Under the pieces are notes generated by a model. The model was given only the letters and a program-made list of their open reading frames with translations. It was not told the DNA's origin and made no database searches. A stretch of 64,000 bases of DNA from Siphlonurus alternatus (Eukaryota; Arthropoda; Insecta; Ephemeroptera; Siphlonuridae), in the NCBI GenBank assembly GCA_949825025.1, contig OX463779.1:47365784-47429783 (forward strand). Direction: 5' to 3'. Positions 48,322 through 59,989 of the stretch are shown piece by piece. The position numbers and the translations under genes were made by a program. Position 1 is the stretch's first letter; every line of letters starts with the position of its first letter.

Positions 48322-48468
48322 ATATATATATACATATATATATACATACATACATATACTCACATACATACATATACATATATATATACATACATATACA
48401 TATACATATATATATATACATACATACATATACACATACATATACACATACATATACATATATATATC
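48322..48468. repeat. (TATACA)-type microsatellite
   Basis: Alternating TATA and CATACA units, probably inside the 3' part of the LINE. Tyr-Ile-His reading frames are artefacts. Confidence 0.95.
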
Positions 48469-48509
48469 AGTCAATACAATGTATATGTAAATTTATAATT
48501 TTGTTTATT

Positions 48510-50402
48510 TTATAATCCTGATAATACTTTTTCAGACATTTTATTACTCTCAAAAGCTTTAATAGAGTAAAACTCTTTATTGATCAATACATTCTTTAAT
48601 TTTGTGCGAAAAAGTTTACTGGTTTTTATTTCTTTCAAACATGCTGGTAAAAATTCATAAAATTTTGCTGTTTGATACATTGCACAGTTTTTGAAAAATT
48701 GTGTGTTATGTCTTTCAGTAACTACATTCGATTTATTCCTAGTATTATAGTCATGATAGCCATCATTCTGAACATAAAAATTTGGATGATTTTTTTTGAA
48801 TGAGGCACAATTTAAAATATAAATGCAAGGGACAGTTAACATTTTATTAGCCTTAAAATGTGAAACACACGACTGTCCTTTTGGTATTCTTAAAATCGTT
48901 CTAAGTGCTCTCTTTTGCAAAACAAAACATCGATTCAATAGTTCCGATTTACATCCCCAATTTATTATGCCATATGCCAAATGTGGATAAACATACGCAT
49001 AATATATGGTTAGCAAGGTTTCATGAGATACATGATTCCTGATTGTATATAACATAAAATTGGCCGAATTTATCTTCTTACAAATCGCATTTACATGTAA
49101 AGACCAATCCAAACTTTCATTAATGTGTAGACCAAGAAACTTAACAGACTCTGCTCTTTTAATTGTTTTTCCGGCTAATTGCAACAAATAACTATTCAAA
49201 GGGATTTGTCTAGGGGAATGAAATTGGATGTATTCGGTTTTAGTTGAATTTAATATTAGCTTATTATTTGTACACCATGTATGTACCTCTTCAATAGTAA
49301 GTTTAATCTTACGAATTAATTCATCTTCGGCTTCTGCTGTGATTATAGCTGTAATATCATCAGCATACTTTACTAATACCGCATTCTTGACATGATCTGA
49401 TAAGTCATTTGTTCCTGTATTAAACAATGTGGCTGACATTTTTCCTCCTTGAGGAATTCCAAGTGTAATCAGTAATTTGTCTGATTTATATGTAATATTT
49501 TGGCCGTTAAAATTTGAATTTAATTCAACATATTGTTGTCTGTTTGTTAGATATGAATCTAATAGATTACGACTGGAAACTCCTATTCCCATGTTATCAA
49601 ATTTATTCAATAATACATCTTTATTTAGACTATCAAACGCTTTAGATAAATCAAAAAATATTGCAACGCAAAATAGTTTATTATCTATTGCCATATAAAC
49701 GTGGCTTAAAAGATCAAATAGTGCTGTATCAGTAGAACGGTCTTTCAAGAATCCATGTTGACAGGGAGCAATTAAATGATTTTCTGTTTGATAATCCGTA
49801 ATTTGATCGTCTAATGTATTCTCAAATAATTTGCCAAAAACAGATGTATTTGATATTGGTCTGTAATTATCAATAATGAAAGTTGGGCCTTTTTTATGAG
49901 TTGCATAAATCTTAGAATCCTTTAAACAATCAGGAAATATACCATCTGATATTGAATGGTTAATTAAATTAGATAAAGGGACAGACAAAACAGAAGCACA
50001 ATATTTTACAACAGTATATGGTATTTCGTCTGGGCCAGCTGCATACTTATTAGGAAGGGATTTCATTCGATTTAAAATATAAATCGGGTCTATCGAACTA
50101 AAATTTAATTTCGTTTTACTTTTATCAGAATCGACAATAATTAAAGTATTAGAATAATTAAAAGGAAATTTTTCTGTTATTATATTTTCAATTGTCTTGA
50201 CAAAAAAATTATTAAATAAATTGCAAATTAGTTTGGGGTCTGTAATCGTTACACTATTTATACATAATTCATAATTATTCTTATTATTAACATTTGTTTT
50301 CTTTGTTTTGCATTCTTTATTAATTATATTCCACGTAGCTTTAATTTTATTATTAGCTCTTTTTATTTCATGGTCATTCTCTTTAAATTTAGCGGTGGCC
50401 AT
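48510..50402 (-). CDS. LINE reverse transcriptase, open 630-residue frame
   Basis: Non-LTR retrotransposon polymerase. RT blocks in order: AAGPDEIP (121-128), RPISNTSVFGKLFE (181-194), QHGFLKDRSTDTALF (215-229), FFDLSKAFDS with first catalytic Asp 251, LGIPQGGKMSATLF (314-327), and VKYADDITA with the catalytic pair D348 and D349. The thumb follows, then a C-terminal YNTR...FLPACLK segment typical of jockey/CR1-group LINEs. The first ~60 residues resemble the linker that normally follows an apurinic endonuclease, but no endonuclease domain is visible. The frame is open only from about 50438, so the copy looks 5'-truncated. NTGTNDL stands where these elements usually have YINDL. The long intact frame suggests a young insertion. 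Clade assignment is tentative. Confidence 0.9.
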   Translation of the reverse strand: MATAKFKENDHEIKRANNKIKATWNIINKECKTKKTNVNNKNNYELCINSVTITDPKLICNLFNNFFVKTIENIITEKFPFNYSNTLIIVDSDKSKTKLNFSSIDPIYILNRMKSLPNKYAAGPDEIPYTVVKYCASVLSVPLSNLINHSISDGIFPDCLKDSKIYATHKKGPTFIIDNYRPISNTSVFGKLFENTLDDQITDYQTENHLIAPCQHGFLKDRSTDTALFDLLSHVYMAIDNKLFCVAIFFDLSKAFDSLNKDVLLNKFDNMGIGVSSRNLLDSYLTNRQQYVELNSNFNGQNITYKSDKLLITLGIPQGGKMSATLFNTGTNDLSDHVKNAVLVKYADDITAIITAEAEDELIRKIKLTIEEVHTWCTNNKLILNSTKTEYIQFHSPRQIPLNSYLLQLAGKTIKRAESVKFLGLHINESLDWSLHVNAICKKINSANFMLYTIRNHVSHETLLTIYYAYVYPHLAYGIINWGCKSELLNRCFVLQKRALRTILRIPKGQSCVSHFKANKMLTVPCIYILNCASFKKNHPNFYVQNDGYHDYNTRNKSNVVTERHNTQFFKNCAMYQTAKFYEFLPACLKEIKTSKLFRTKLKNVLINKEFYSIKAFESNKMSEKVLSGL

Positions 50403-51519
50403 ATTTTGTTTATATGGCCATATAAATGTGAAGCTTATTCAATAAATAATTATTTAAAAAATATTATTAATTATATTATATTAAATTTATATATATTATT
50501 TTAAATTTCAATACCATAATGATATTCAGTAATTTTTTACAAAACCGTAGTAAGTTTCTAGATCGTAATTATGGCACCGAAGTTTATATGCAGTAGGTGT
50601 TATTAATTTTAATATTGTATGGACCAATTTCACGCGAGCATCAAACCGGACGCCAAAAAAGGGTTTTACCTTCACGGCAATATCGCTATTGTATAAATAT
50701 TTCAGCGTGGTGTATGATTACGATCATTTTCAAAAGGTTTTGTTAGCAACTAAATATAATATCTCGATTGTAATGTATATAATTCATATTATTAATAATG
50801 CAGAAGTTTCTATCAATTATTAATAATTTGGCAAACCATTAGCGAAGAGTTAAAATATACATGCGCATGGATGGATATGCATAATTTGCAATGCTGATTC
50901 GAGAGGTGTTACACCTGATATATACGCATTTGCCACAAATTTAGGAAAAATGGGGAAAATAAATTAAAAAACTGATTTGTTCCAAGTTAATTTTTGTTTT
51001 CAAAGAAACTAGGTTACGCATAATTAACATATTTTTGTGTATATATGAAAAGTATATTATTTTTGTGTAGAAAAAAGTGAAATCACCCACTTGTTTTTTA
51101 ATATGCTCAATTAGGCGTGGATGCAGAACCAAATTTCAGGGGGGAGGAGGGCTGTCTCCATATACGGTCAGTATTAACAAAAATTAGAGTGAGGAAAATG
51201 CCTATATTGCTCATGTTAAATCCAAAATTTCGGGAGGGGGGGGGGGGGTGAAGGGAAAGGGGGGATGCAGCGCCTGTGTACAATAGCAATCGAGTCAAAT
51301 GAATTTCAATATTCATGTTTGTCAAATTTTTCGTCTGCTAGGAACATACAAAACATAAATTTTATATACACTGCAAAACAATTAAAAGCTTCACTCTAGC
51401 TTTTACCCAGCACTCTAAATAGTAAATAGTGATTAATATTTACATAGAACAATAATTTAACTCCTACTTTTACCATAATCAATACATGTAAAATTATGTT
51501 GATTAAGGTAAATAGAGAA

Positions 51520-51524
<5 letters not shown>

Positions 51525-51569
<45 letters not shown>
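51525..51569. repeat. (TA)n microsatellite
   Basis: Near-perfect TA run. Confidence 0.95.
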
Positions 51570-51572
<3 letters not shown>

Positions 51573-52936
51573 CTGTATAGAGTGTATAGACTTTATCATA
51601 TAAATAAATACGATTTTTTAAATTTCTGAATTGAAATAGTTTTAGCTGATGATAAGAAAATAATGTAAAAAATATCAAGCATGTTACATAATATTATGAG
51701 TTATGAAAAAAATCTAATATATATTTATTTTATTACCGTTATATTTATGCTGCTGTGAATCAAGAATCAAAATATTTTGAAGAGCTTCTCCCTACCCCCC
51801 CCCCCTCTCCCCTCCAACTCTTGCATTAACAATTATTATATTTTGACCTGAAGTTAAAACGATCTTTCGATCTTGAATAAAATAATATTTTTTTTTATTA
51901 TATATAAATCAAATTATAAAAATCTTGCTGAAATTTAATTCTCAAAGTTTGATTTAAGAAAAAAAAATGCAGCCACATGAATATATGATTTAACCTGGAT
52001 AATATAATAAGAAATTGAAAAGTAGTTGGATGAAGTTTTAATTAAATTATATTTTACAGAAGCGAGTTATCATTCATAAAAGATGAATGGCTGTAAGGTA
52101 TCAAATTACTACGATAATTGCTTTTGATTAAAAGTGAAAAAGATGATAAATTTCTATCGTTTTTCATCGACTTTTAAAAAAAAAAAGTTTTTCACATCTT
52201 GCATAAGAAATTTTTCAAATTTTTTTTTACTAAAATTATTATTATTAAAACTCATTTGAGCGAAGATTTTCATTCTATTAATCCATTTTTATGACAAAGT
52301 TAACATACATCACCAGACTTAATTCTCCATTAGCAAAAATAATTTTTTTCAACAGGATTAAACTTGTCACCGGAGATTTTTCAGATAATTAGAATTAAAA
52401 AGCTCGGCAATTAATTTACTTTTTTTTTTTAAACTATCTCTTCATTCTTTCTTCGCTTTCATTCATTCATTTTTTTTTGTCTTTCATACAAAAGCATTAC
52501 CGTCACTGCAGTAATTTTTCATTCGAGTCATTTACATTAATTTGATATTCAAACTAGAACATTTTCACAATGATATTATTATTATGTAATAATGTTAAAC
52601 ATTAAAATATGAATTTATTCTATACATATTATTTGTCGTGTTTGTAATTCGATTAAAATAATAATTTCTACCTCATATTATATTTTACATGTTAGCACAA
52701 GTTGTACTATTTAAACAAGTTTTTAATTCAATTTGATTCTACGGAAATGAAAGCGCATTGCATTATAAATTAAATAACAAATATTATATTTTATAATAAA
52801 CTTATGTTTTTTTTTATAAAAAAACAGCAAATAAATAACTCTCCGTATATGCAATACAACAGTAAATTTATTTTGATATTTTTTATATTTACATTTAATT
52901 TTACAAATATTATTTATTTAATATTATTTAATATTA

Positions 52937-52940
<4 letters not shown>

Positions 52941-53024
<84 letters not shown>

Positions 53025-53026
53025 GT
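52941..53026. repeat. (TA)n-(TG)n microsatellite
   Basis: About 33 TA units followed by TATG and nine or so TG units. Confidence 0.97.
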
Positions 53027-53129
53027 ATAAACACGTAGAAAAATTGTTATACATTTCTTACAAATGATGAAGTATATTATAAAATATGAAAGATTACGTA
53101 GTTGATTTTCATTGTTGCAATAGTTAATA

Positions 53130-54064
53130 AGGGGCATTCACAAAGGCTTAAAGTGGAGGTAATGACATTAGTCAGAAAACAACTAAAAATAAAAAGAAGA
53201 AAATAATATTGCACCTGATGTTGTTCCAGCCATTTTTCGTATTTTTTAAAGAGTGATTTACTATTTTTCTTTCTTTATTAGTTAATATTAATATTTTAAG
53301 TGAACTTTATGAGAGTGAGCTTGATTACTTCCTGGTTTGGTATTTACGCGCGTAACATTAAAAGCAACAATTGGCGGGTAAAAGTAAATTCAAACTTTTC
53401 TTTAGTCTCAGGACAAACTTCTTTATTAAAATCATTCACTTGTGAGCTTAAAAAGTAAATAAGTAACTGCCATTATGATTTTTTACCTTATTTCATTGAT
53501 TTCATTCGTAAATCTACAGTAATATGGGACCACAAAAACATCGCGTCAAGACCTCGAGACGGTTGGTGCCAGCCGATGCTGGCCGCCAGAGGCGCTGCGA
53601 GCAGCGCGTTACATTTTAAATTCTACTTTTCAGCAAATATGTTCGACTTTAGACCCGATTTACTAATTTTTTTTCGTGGGAATACCAAAAAATGATGTGC
53701 TAAAAAGTTTTATTGAGAATCGAAGTGCTTATTTCCATTTTTTATTTAAGCGATTACGAATCGCGTCATTGAGTAAAAAAATACTTTATCTCCAGAAACA
53801 TGGAATTTTCGTGTTGCTGCCATTGCTACCATGTAAAAACAAAGCATTTAAAGATTCAATTTTCTAAATATTTTTCGTGGGTTGGCCCTACAATATTTTA
53901 CAGACACATTCGTGAGTAATTAAAGAAGGTTTTTCAGTAATAAGAAAACGCAATTACGAAAAACCATTTGGCGTTATCTCTACTTGCCCGATTTTAGGCT
54001 CAATTTTTAATGTCAGAATTTAGTGAGCTCTAAATCGGGCCTTAAGCCTTTGTGAATGCCCCTA
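53130..54064. mobile_element. Family L element, long form
   Basis: Ends GGGGCATTCACAAAGGCTTA and TAAGCCTTTGTGAATGCCCC, about 935 bp. The right end also has the inner TCGGGCC mirror. The interior (53180-53980) has no convincing coding sequence and may be an internal insertion or the parent form of the short hairpin. Confidence 0.6.
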
Positions 54065-54154
54065 AATATCAACAAACTTTAATTTGACTTACAATTATAA
54101 TAGACTTCATACGTTTGCGATTGATTGTTTCGTTGTATTTGCTGGTATTTTAAG

Positions 54155-54538
54155 GTAGAGATAACGTCGAACAGCTGTTCGACGTAATCCCCTTTGATTA
54201 ACATGTAAACCTTAGCAAATTGACAAAAATTCTGAAAATTTTTTGAGAGGCAGATATTAGTGCCTAAAAGTCATAGCAAAAGTTTCAAAAACATTTAACG
54301 AGCCGATTTTTTTAAATTAATTTTTTAGTTTGGCTCTCCATGAGAAAGCCCTATGCTGAAAATTAAAAAAATTAATTAAAAAAAATCGGCTCGTTAAATC
54401 GTTTTGAAATTTTTTCCATGGCTTTGAGGCACTAATATCTGCCTCTCAAACAAATTTCAGAATTTTTGTCAATTTGCTAAGGTTTACATGTTAATCAAAG
54501 GGCATTACGTCGATCAGCTGTTCGGCGTTATCTCTACT
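54155..54538. mobile_element. TTAA-flanked palindromic element, family C (copy 2)
   Basis: TTAA at 54151-54154 and 54539-54542. The same 385-bp palindrome as 23607-23991 with few differences over its length. Confidence 0.85.
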
Positions 54539-54589
54539 TTAAGTTATTTTGCCGTTTAATCTACAGATCTTTATGATCAATATGAGATT

Positions 54590-54865
54590 TTGGATAACTT
54601 GAATGAAACATTTTTATTGCATATTTAGACCTCGAGTTTTGTATTGAAAACCTTTTTAAATCCTATGACACCATCAAAATCGAGAGGAAAGATGCTGTGA
54701 CGTCATAGTCATGCAACGCTTCCTCCTATATGCGTGTTATTTACATAATTATGACGTCACAGCGTTTTGCAGCACAATTATAAGGGTGATAGAATGTTCA
54801 TCAAAATTCAAAGAATTGACAATTGACAGGCCCTCTTTCTTAATTAAAAATAAATTATGAAGGTT
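54590..54865. mobile_element. Family B element
   Basis: TGACGTCA at 54698-54705 and 54752-54759 within TGTGACGTCATAGTCATGCA and its mirror. The right outer arm ends TATGAAGGTTGTCAT. It lies directly beside a family C element. Confidence 0.7.
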
Positions 54866-56549
54866 GTCATAATTATTTTAAGATTTTAGACTTAAGTTAT
54901 TACAAGTTCAATTTCGATACAATTTCATGCTACTACACCAAACTGCAGCATAGTAAATCGGAAATAATTTTTTTTTTTTTTAACTTGCTTTCATTTGAGA
55001 AAAAACGAGATTCATTTGTTAAAATTATTTTTTTAATAATTATGTATTATTCATTATTTAATAATGATTATATGAACACAAATTCAATTAAATTAGAAGC
55101 AGTAGAAGAGATTTATTCCCCCTCTCTCTTCTCATTTCACGAGTTATGGCCATCTTGCCGGCTCAGCCTTTTCAATTTCACTTTATCGCGGCCGCCGCCT
55201 GCCGGCATCTTGCAGTGCATTACCTCTGCAGCAAGGTTCAATTTAACGTAGATTGTAGTTAAAAATATGCCGTATTAACTTTAATATTTAAAAAATCGTA
55301 AAACAAAAACCTTAAAGTATATTTTCAACTAACTTCGTAAAGTTTAAAATTTTAGTTTCAAGTATTTTATTTTTTTTTTTTAAAAAGCACAATGAACGGA
55401 GCAATAATTTCAACAAATGTAATAATTTTGAAATTTTTGTTGCTTGTTTTGCTAGTAAAACTAGAAATGCTGTTGAAAAGTTTTTAAATTTAGAAACTTA
55501 CATTTTCTGCAAAAATTAAAAAGAAAAAGAAAATTCCAAACCTTGGGTACATACGATAGTTCTCCCATGCACAATTAAAAGGACTAGAAAGCCAATGCAT
55601 GTATTATTTTTTTGTTATTATATTTTTTCACAGAGATACACCCCTAAGAGCTTACAGCTAACGGCGGGGTAATGGGCAGGGAGAAAAAAGCCTGTTACGC
55701 GTCCCAGCATTCGCTGAGGTGAGACTGAGGGAACCGTGGACAATCTCAGTCAGAACGGAACCTTTTCTTTATATAATACATAAATGAACCAAAGTGATGT
55801 ACAGAGCCTGGGGAATCACACACAAGTGCATCACTGCAATGAATGGAAAGCGAGATGAATTTACACCAGAAAGGAAGCAAAATAATTTTTACTTGAAACG
55901 GTTACCCATCCAAGTAATAACCACGCTTGACATAGCTTAACTTCGGTGAACTAACGATAACTGGTCAATGCACTGCGCTACGCATTAAAACTTATAGTGC
56001 ATTAATAAAAATAACATTAAAATACTAATGCAATGATGAAATGTGGTAAATTTAATTTAATATAGAACGACACAAACATATTCTCCGTCTGTTTCCGCGA
56101 AGTGAGAGACACGTCAAATTTATGTGACGTATAATTATCATGAAGACAGCTTTACTTTTTTTAATGTCATTAATTACAATTTAAAATTTATTACATTACC
56201 CTACATTCCTATTATATGAATGAGAAGAAGGATATGAAAATTATATAAAATTCATCTCTTGACATTAATTAATAAAACGTAAGGTACAATTTTAATTTAA
56301 AACTTTATTACTTTTGCAAGGTGGTGACTACTGCATTAGATTTCTCATCAAAACGCCTTTCGTAATGCGCATTTTCTCTCTCCCTCTCTACCTCTGGGCG
56401 ATAAACTGCAGTCTTGCGATCTCCCAACGGCGGCAAAAGTTCAATTTGAGGAGATTAGGCTGCCGTCAATAGACGACGGCTCAAGTGGCGGCGGGAATTG
56501 ATTCTACAGACGCTGCAAATTGCAACACTGCGCCAGATGACTGGTTGAA
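54866..56549. other. AT-rich intergenic with a SINE fragment
   Basis: No gene. Contains the SINE piece 55625-55765 and a GC-richer block at about 56390-56540. Confidence 0.5.
55625..55765 (-). mobile_element. SINE body fragment
   Basis: Read on the minus strand it gives GACTGAGATTGTCCACGGTT and then AGCGAATGCTGGGACG, close to the fragment at 38230-38375. No tRNA head. Confidence 0.55.
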
Positions 56550-56985
56550 AGGTGCATTTCCATGGAGTGATGTTGGATCGTGTCTTTCATCATCACAGTA
56601 GTTAAGCGACGTCTGGTGACTTTTCAACTAAATAAAAACTGTAAAATCATAAAAAATAGTACTTCTGAAAATTCTAAACAATTGCATTTATAATTAATTA
56701 GTTTTGTTAATACTTTTGGTGGCTGTAAAGCGGACGCTTAAAGCCAATTAAAATTGTTATCAATCTTTTATATGGAGCAATGTTGAGCCGGGTTTGGCCG
56801 GGCGAGAAAAGCGCATGTGCTTCAATATCATATGGCGGCCATGTTGGCTTGAAAAAATTGCGGCGGGATTTAATCGTTGCAGGCAGTGATTTTATCGAAA
56901 ACATGGCCGCCATACGAGACTGAAGCAAGTGCGCTTTTTTCGCCCCGCCAAACCCCGCTCGACATCGCTCCATGGAAAAGCACCT
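56550..56985. mobile_element. Family I element (copy 2), interrupted
   Basis: Ends AGGTGCATTTCCATGGAGTG and CATCGCTCCATGGAAAAGCACC followed by TTAA. ATGGAGTGATGTTGG (56560s) recurs as ATGGAGCAATGTTGA (56770s), suggesting an insertion between them. Confidence 0.65.
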
Positions 56986-57799
56986 TAAAGAAGTCACTAT
57001 ATAGAAGCTAAACTTTGCAACGTTATATTATTTATATGTCAATGCACTGCAAACCATTTTTACTCGACTATATATAACACAAGGAAAACTGAAATTAAAA
57101 TATTCATATTTTATTAATCTATAATAAATTGTTATAACTTAAATTATATAAACATCGTCTGACAAAAAATATTTATTATGAAAGTTTGAGTTTTTAATTC
57201 TATTGACATAAAGTTAAGATATTTGCACCAACAATTTTTTATCTTGCATTCTGTTGCAATGATATGTCTAACTTGTAAAATAAGGAAACCCTTCTTTGAA
57301 TTTTTATATGTTTTCAGTCTTTCACATTTTTGGAAAAATCAATTGAAAATTTCTTTTTTTTTTCAAGATTCAAATTAGGTTTTATTTCATATTATTAATT
57401 TTATTAAAACATGGCACATGCTACATAAATTACATGAACATAACACAGTTGAGTGTGGTTAGCCTATTACCGTAATCTACCAAACAATTTTTTGCAACAT
57501 ATCGCCTTGATTATAGGCAACTTGTTAAGCCTTTGAATGTAGTGGGTTGCATATGCAGCAGGGGCTCAAATACGGCGGTGAGGACAAAATTAACAACGAC
57601 TATAAATACTGGAGGACGGCCTAGAACGTCAAATTGAGAAACCTCGATACTCGGTAGAGTTCGGAAACTCTAACTATAACGCGCGCTCGGCCGGCTCGCC
57701 TGAGCTAGAAAAGTCAAGGTCGTGACGTCACTAGTTGAGGAAATGTCGGCGCGTTAAAGTTAGGCCATCCTCCCAGTATATAGTTCTTGCAAAATTAAT

Positions 57800-57929
57800 G
57801 CACAGTCGTCGCCTCGTAAAATTTTCTTTTTGTCACATTGTTAATCATCATGCCCCGTAAAAATAACACGGGGCATGATGATTATAACAATGTGGTAAAA
57901 AGAAAATTTTACGAGGCGACGACTGTGCA
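57800..57929. mobile_element. Short hairpin, family H (near-perfect)
   Basis: TGCACAGTCGTCGCCTCGTA mirrored by TACGAGGCGACGACTGTGCA. About 60-bp arms, with CATCATGCCCCGT and ACGGGGCATGATG close to a short loop. Confidence 0.85.
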
Positions 57930-58781
57930 ACTTATGCCATTTAATACAGAAATACATTTTTATAGAGTACAGAATACATGCACCAAAATACATAGTATTG
58001 CAAGAGCATATTTATAATATTAGATTCAAGTTAAAGTTATAATATTCTGTGTCATAAATTTTATAGCTGTAAAGGAATTATACATAACATTTAAATGAAA
58101 ACTAATCATCATATAATAGCATTTAAAACAAAAAATTCATTCGAAATTTTAAAAGTATATAATATCACTCTGACTCTAATAATACTGTATTAACGATAGT
58201 TCGATATATATGTAAATTTAATTTTATGAAGGTTTAAATTTATGCAAATTTCTTTCCCTTTTCTTGTCCCGGCTACAAAAGTAAGTTTCATGTATCAGCC
58301 TCATATGCGACACCAAAGAAGGGGAGGTACCATCACACGTGCCCCCCCTCCCCCGAACGTGTGTCTCCACTCAGATTGGCCCATTAGCACGCAGCGTCTT
58401 ACCAGGCTAATTAACAACCCCCTCCCTCCCCCCCCTCGGGAAATGAGAACACATGTTTAGAATTTCATGTGGAATTAAGATTCAGCACAGAAAGTTAAGA
58501 AAATGTGGTTAACTTAATTATTACAATAAAGAGCAATAAAATGAAAGTTTCTTTTCTTATATAAGAATTATATTTGCTAAAAACGTGGGGTTTTAATTTG
58601 TATTTATTAAATAGCAGAAATTATAATGACCATACCTAATCAGTATGTAGTTAGTAAAGATAATCAATAAAAACCCTAGTTGAAAAATTACGTCTTCAAC
58701 TCATGATCCTTTACACGTCTAAACCCAATCTTTTTACCTCTAAATCACATCTTATTTCTTCTTCGCTCAAAGTGAGGATGA

Positions 58782-59090
58782 ATGGACAACCTTCATGATT
58801 TTTTTTTATTGTTTATTTGGATAGAAGACCTTGAGTTATGTATTGTCAATTTTTTCATATTTTTTTTAACCCTCTAACACCCTTAAAATCATCCCGTAAG
58901 ACGCTGTGACGTCATAGTCATGCAAATATTTAACACGCAAGCATATGATGCATGATTATGACGTCAGAGCGTCTTTCTTCTCAATTTTAAGGGTGTTAGA
59001 GGGTTCAAAAAAATCTGAAAAAAAAATTGATAATATATCGAGGTGTTCTATCCAAATATGCAATAAAAAAGTTTCATGAAGGTTGTCCAT
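58782..59090. mobile_element. Family B palindrome, best-preserved copy
   Basis: Ends ATGGACAACCTTCATGAT and TTCATGAAGGTTGTCCAT. Inside: TTTTAACCCTCTAACACCC and GGGTGTTAGAGGGTT, and core TGTGACGTCATAGTCATGCA mirrored by TGCATGATTATGACGTCAGA. The outer ends are the same as in family A. Confidence 0.8.
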
Positions 59091-59107
59091 TGAAGAAAAT
59101 ATTTCTA

Positions 59108-59325
59108 ACATTTTATAATAATAATAATAATAATAATAATATTTGTTTATTTGGAATAAATTACATTGTAGGGAATAGGGAAAAAATAAATAATAGCAAC
59201 AACATAATAACCCAAATTGGTGAATATAAAAGGCTAAGGAGCCTATACACATAGAGCGAACATTCACCACACATCAGAAAAACTGCATCGTCAAAAATTG
59301 TATGTATATATAAAAAGTAAATATT
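59108..59325 (-). mobile_element. LINE 3' end with (ATT)n tail
   Basis: On the minus strand a short unique segment ends in seven or more ATT units (plus-strand ATA repeat 59115-59140), like CR1/L2-type 3' ends. Flanks AAATATTTCTAACATTTTAT and AAATATTTAACAATATTTAT look like an imperfect target duplication. It interrupts a family-F element that is also split by 58782-59090. Confidence 0.5.
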
Positions 59326-59465
59326 TAACAATATTTATGCCCAAGAAGAGATAAAAAGAAGTAATCTCCTCTTTTTTTCTCTAAAATGGTGCAAAATAGG
59401 AGTGAATTAGATGAGGAGAAAACTTAATAGCGAATAAAAGATGAGATTTATTTCAATTCATGTCG

Positions 59466-59545
59466 AATTGATGTCGGGAGCGAACCCAAGCTTTGGAGAC
59501 GATCCAGGTTACAAGTCCGACACTTAACCAATCGTGCCACACTGT
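59466..59545 (-). pseudogene. tRNA-Ser-like remnant
   Basis: Minus strand reads TGGCACGATTGGTTAAG (A box), GGACTTGTAACC (anticodon region), a long variable arm as in class II tRNAs, and GGGTTCGCTCCC (B box with one mismatch). Acceptor ends do not pair and the T stem is imperfect, so it is a pseudogene or SINE head. Confidence 0.5.
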
Positions 59546-59989
59546 TTGGTTAATATAGTTTTGCAAGTAGTTCATTTTGAATGAATTATAATTAATTGTG
59601 ATTTATTACCAATACGCAACTTATGATATTTCCATCACTCCATTGAGATTGCACTTACGCATTTCACTGAGAATTGCAGAAGAACATTTAGTGAATGAGA
59701 GTGACCAGATGTTTGTGAATACTGCAGAGTGAGATGTTCCCAGCACCATTCACAAATCAGCGTCTTCGAGATTGATAGAGTGAGGAGGTTGATTAATTTA
59801 ACAGTCCGTGAGAAGTGACGAGTGTGCATTGATATCAGGAAAATATTCAATGGAATTCCATTTCAAAGCATTTCTGTGGCGTTCATGTGGAACAGAAATT
59901 TATAATATAATGTATGATGTACATTTACCGTCAGAATTAGTGTGTTGCTCCGTCCCAGCTATTTATGACCATTGCCGAGTCCGAGTTGA

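Larger units (their letters stand above)
48100..50440 (-). mobile_element. LINE copy (jockey/CR1 group), 5'-truncated
   Basis: Covers the RT frame and a likely 3' UTR. On the minus strand the UTR runs through a TATA/TACA-type microsatellite (48322-48468) and may end in an A-rich (TAAA)-like tail near 48095-48115. Both ends are approximate. I found no clear target duplication. It lies about 1 kb beyond the ETFDH promoter and reads away from it towards the gene. Confidence 0.65.
50441..53129. other. AT-rich intergenic upstream of the LINE
   Basis: Microsatellites and homopolymer runs (G-run near 51235-51248, C-run near 51797). No endonuclease domain or ORF1 for the adjacent LINE is visible in any frame. 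Confidence 0.55.
58677..59462. mobile_element. Family F repeat split by two insertions
   Basis: Left part 58677-58781 and right part about 59337-59462, with a small middle piece near 59091-59108. It is interrupted by the family B palindrome 58782-59090 and by the LINE tail 59108-59325. The order of insertion into F is clear from the split. Confidence 0.65.
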
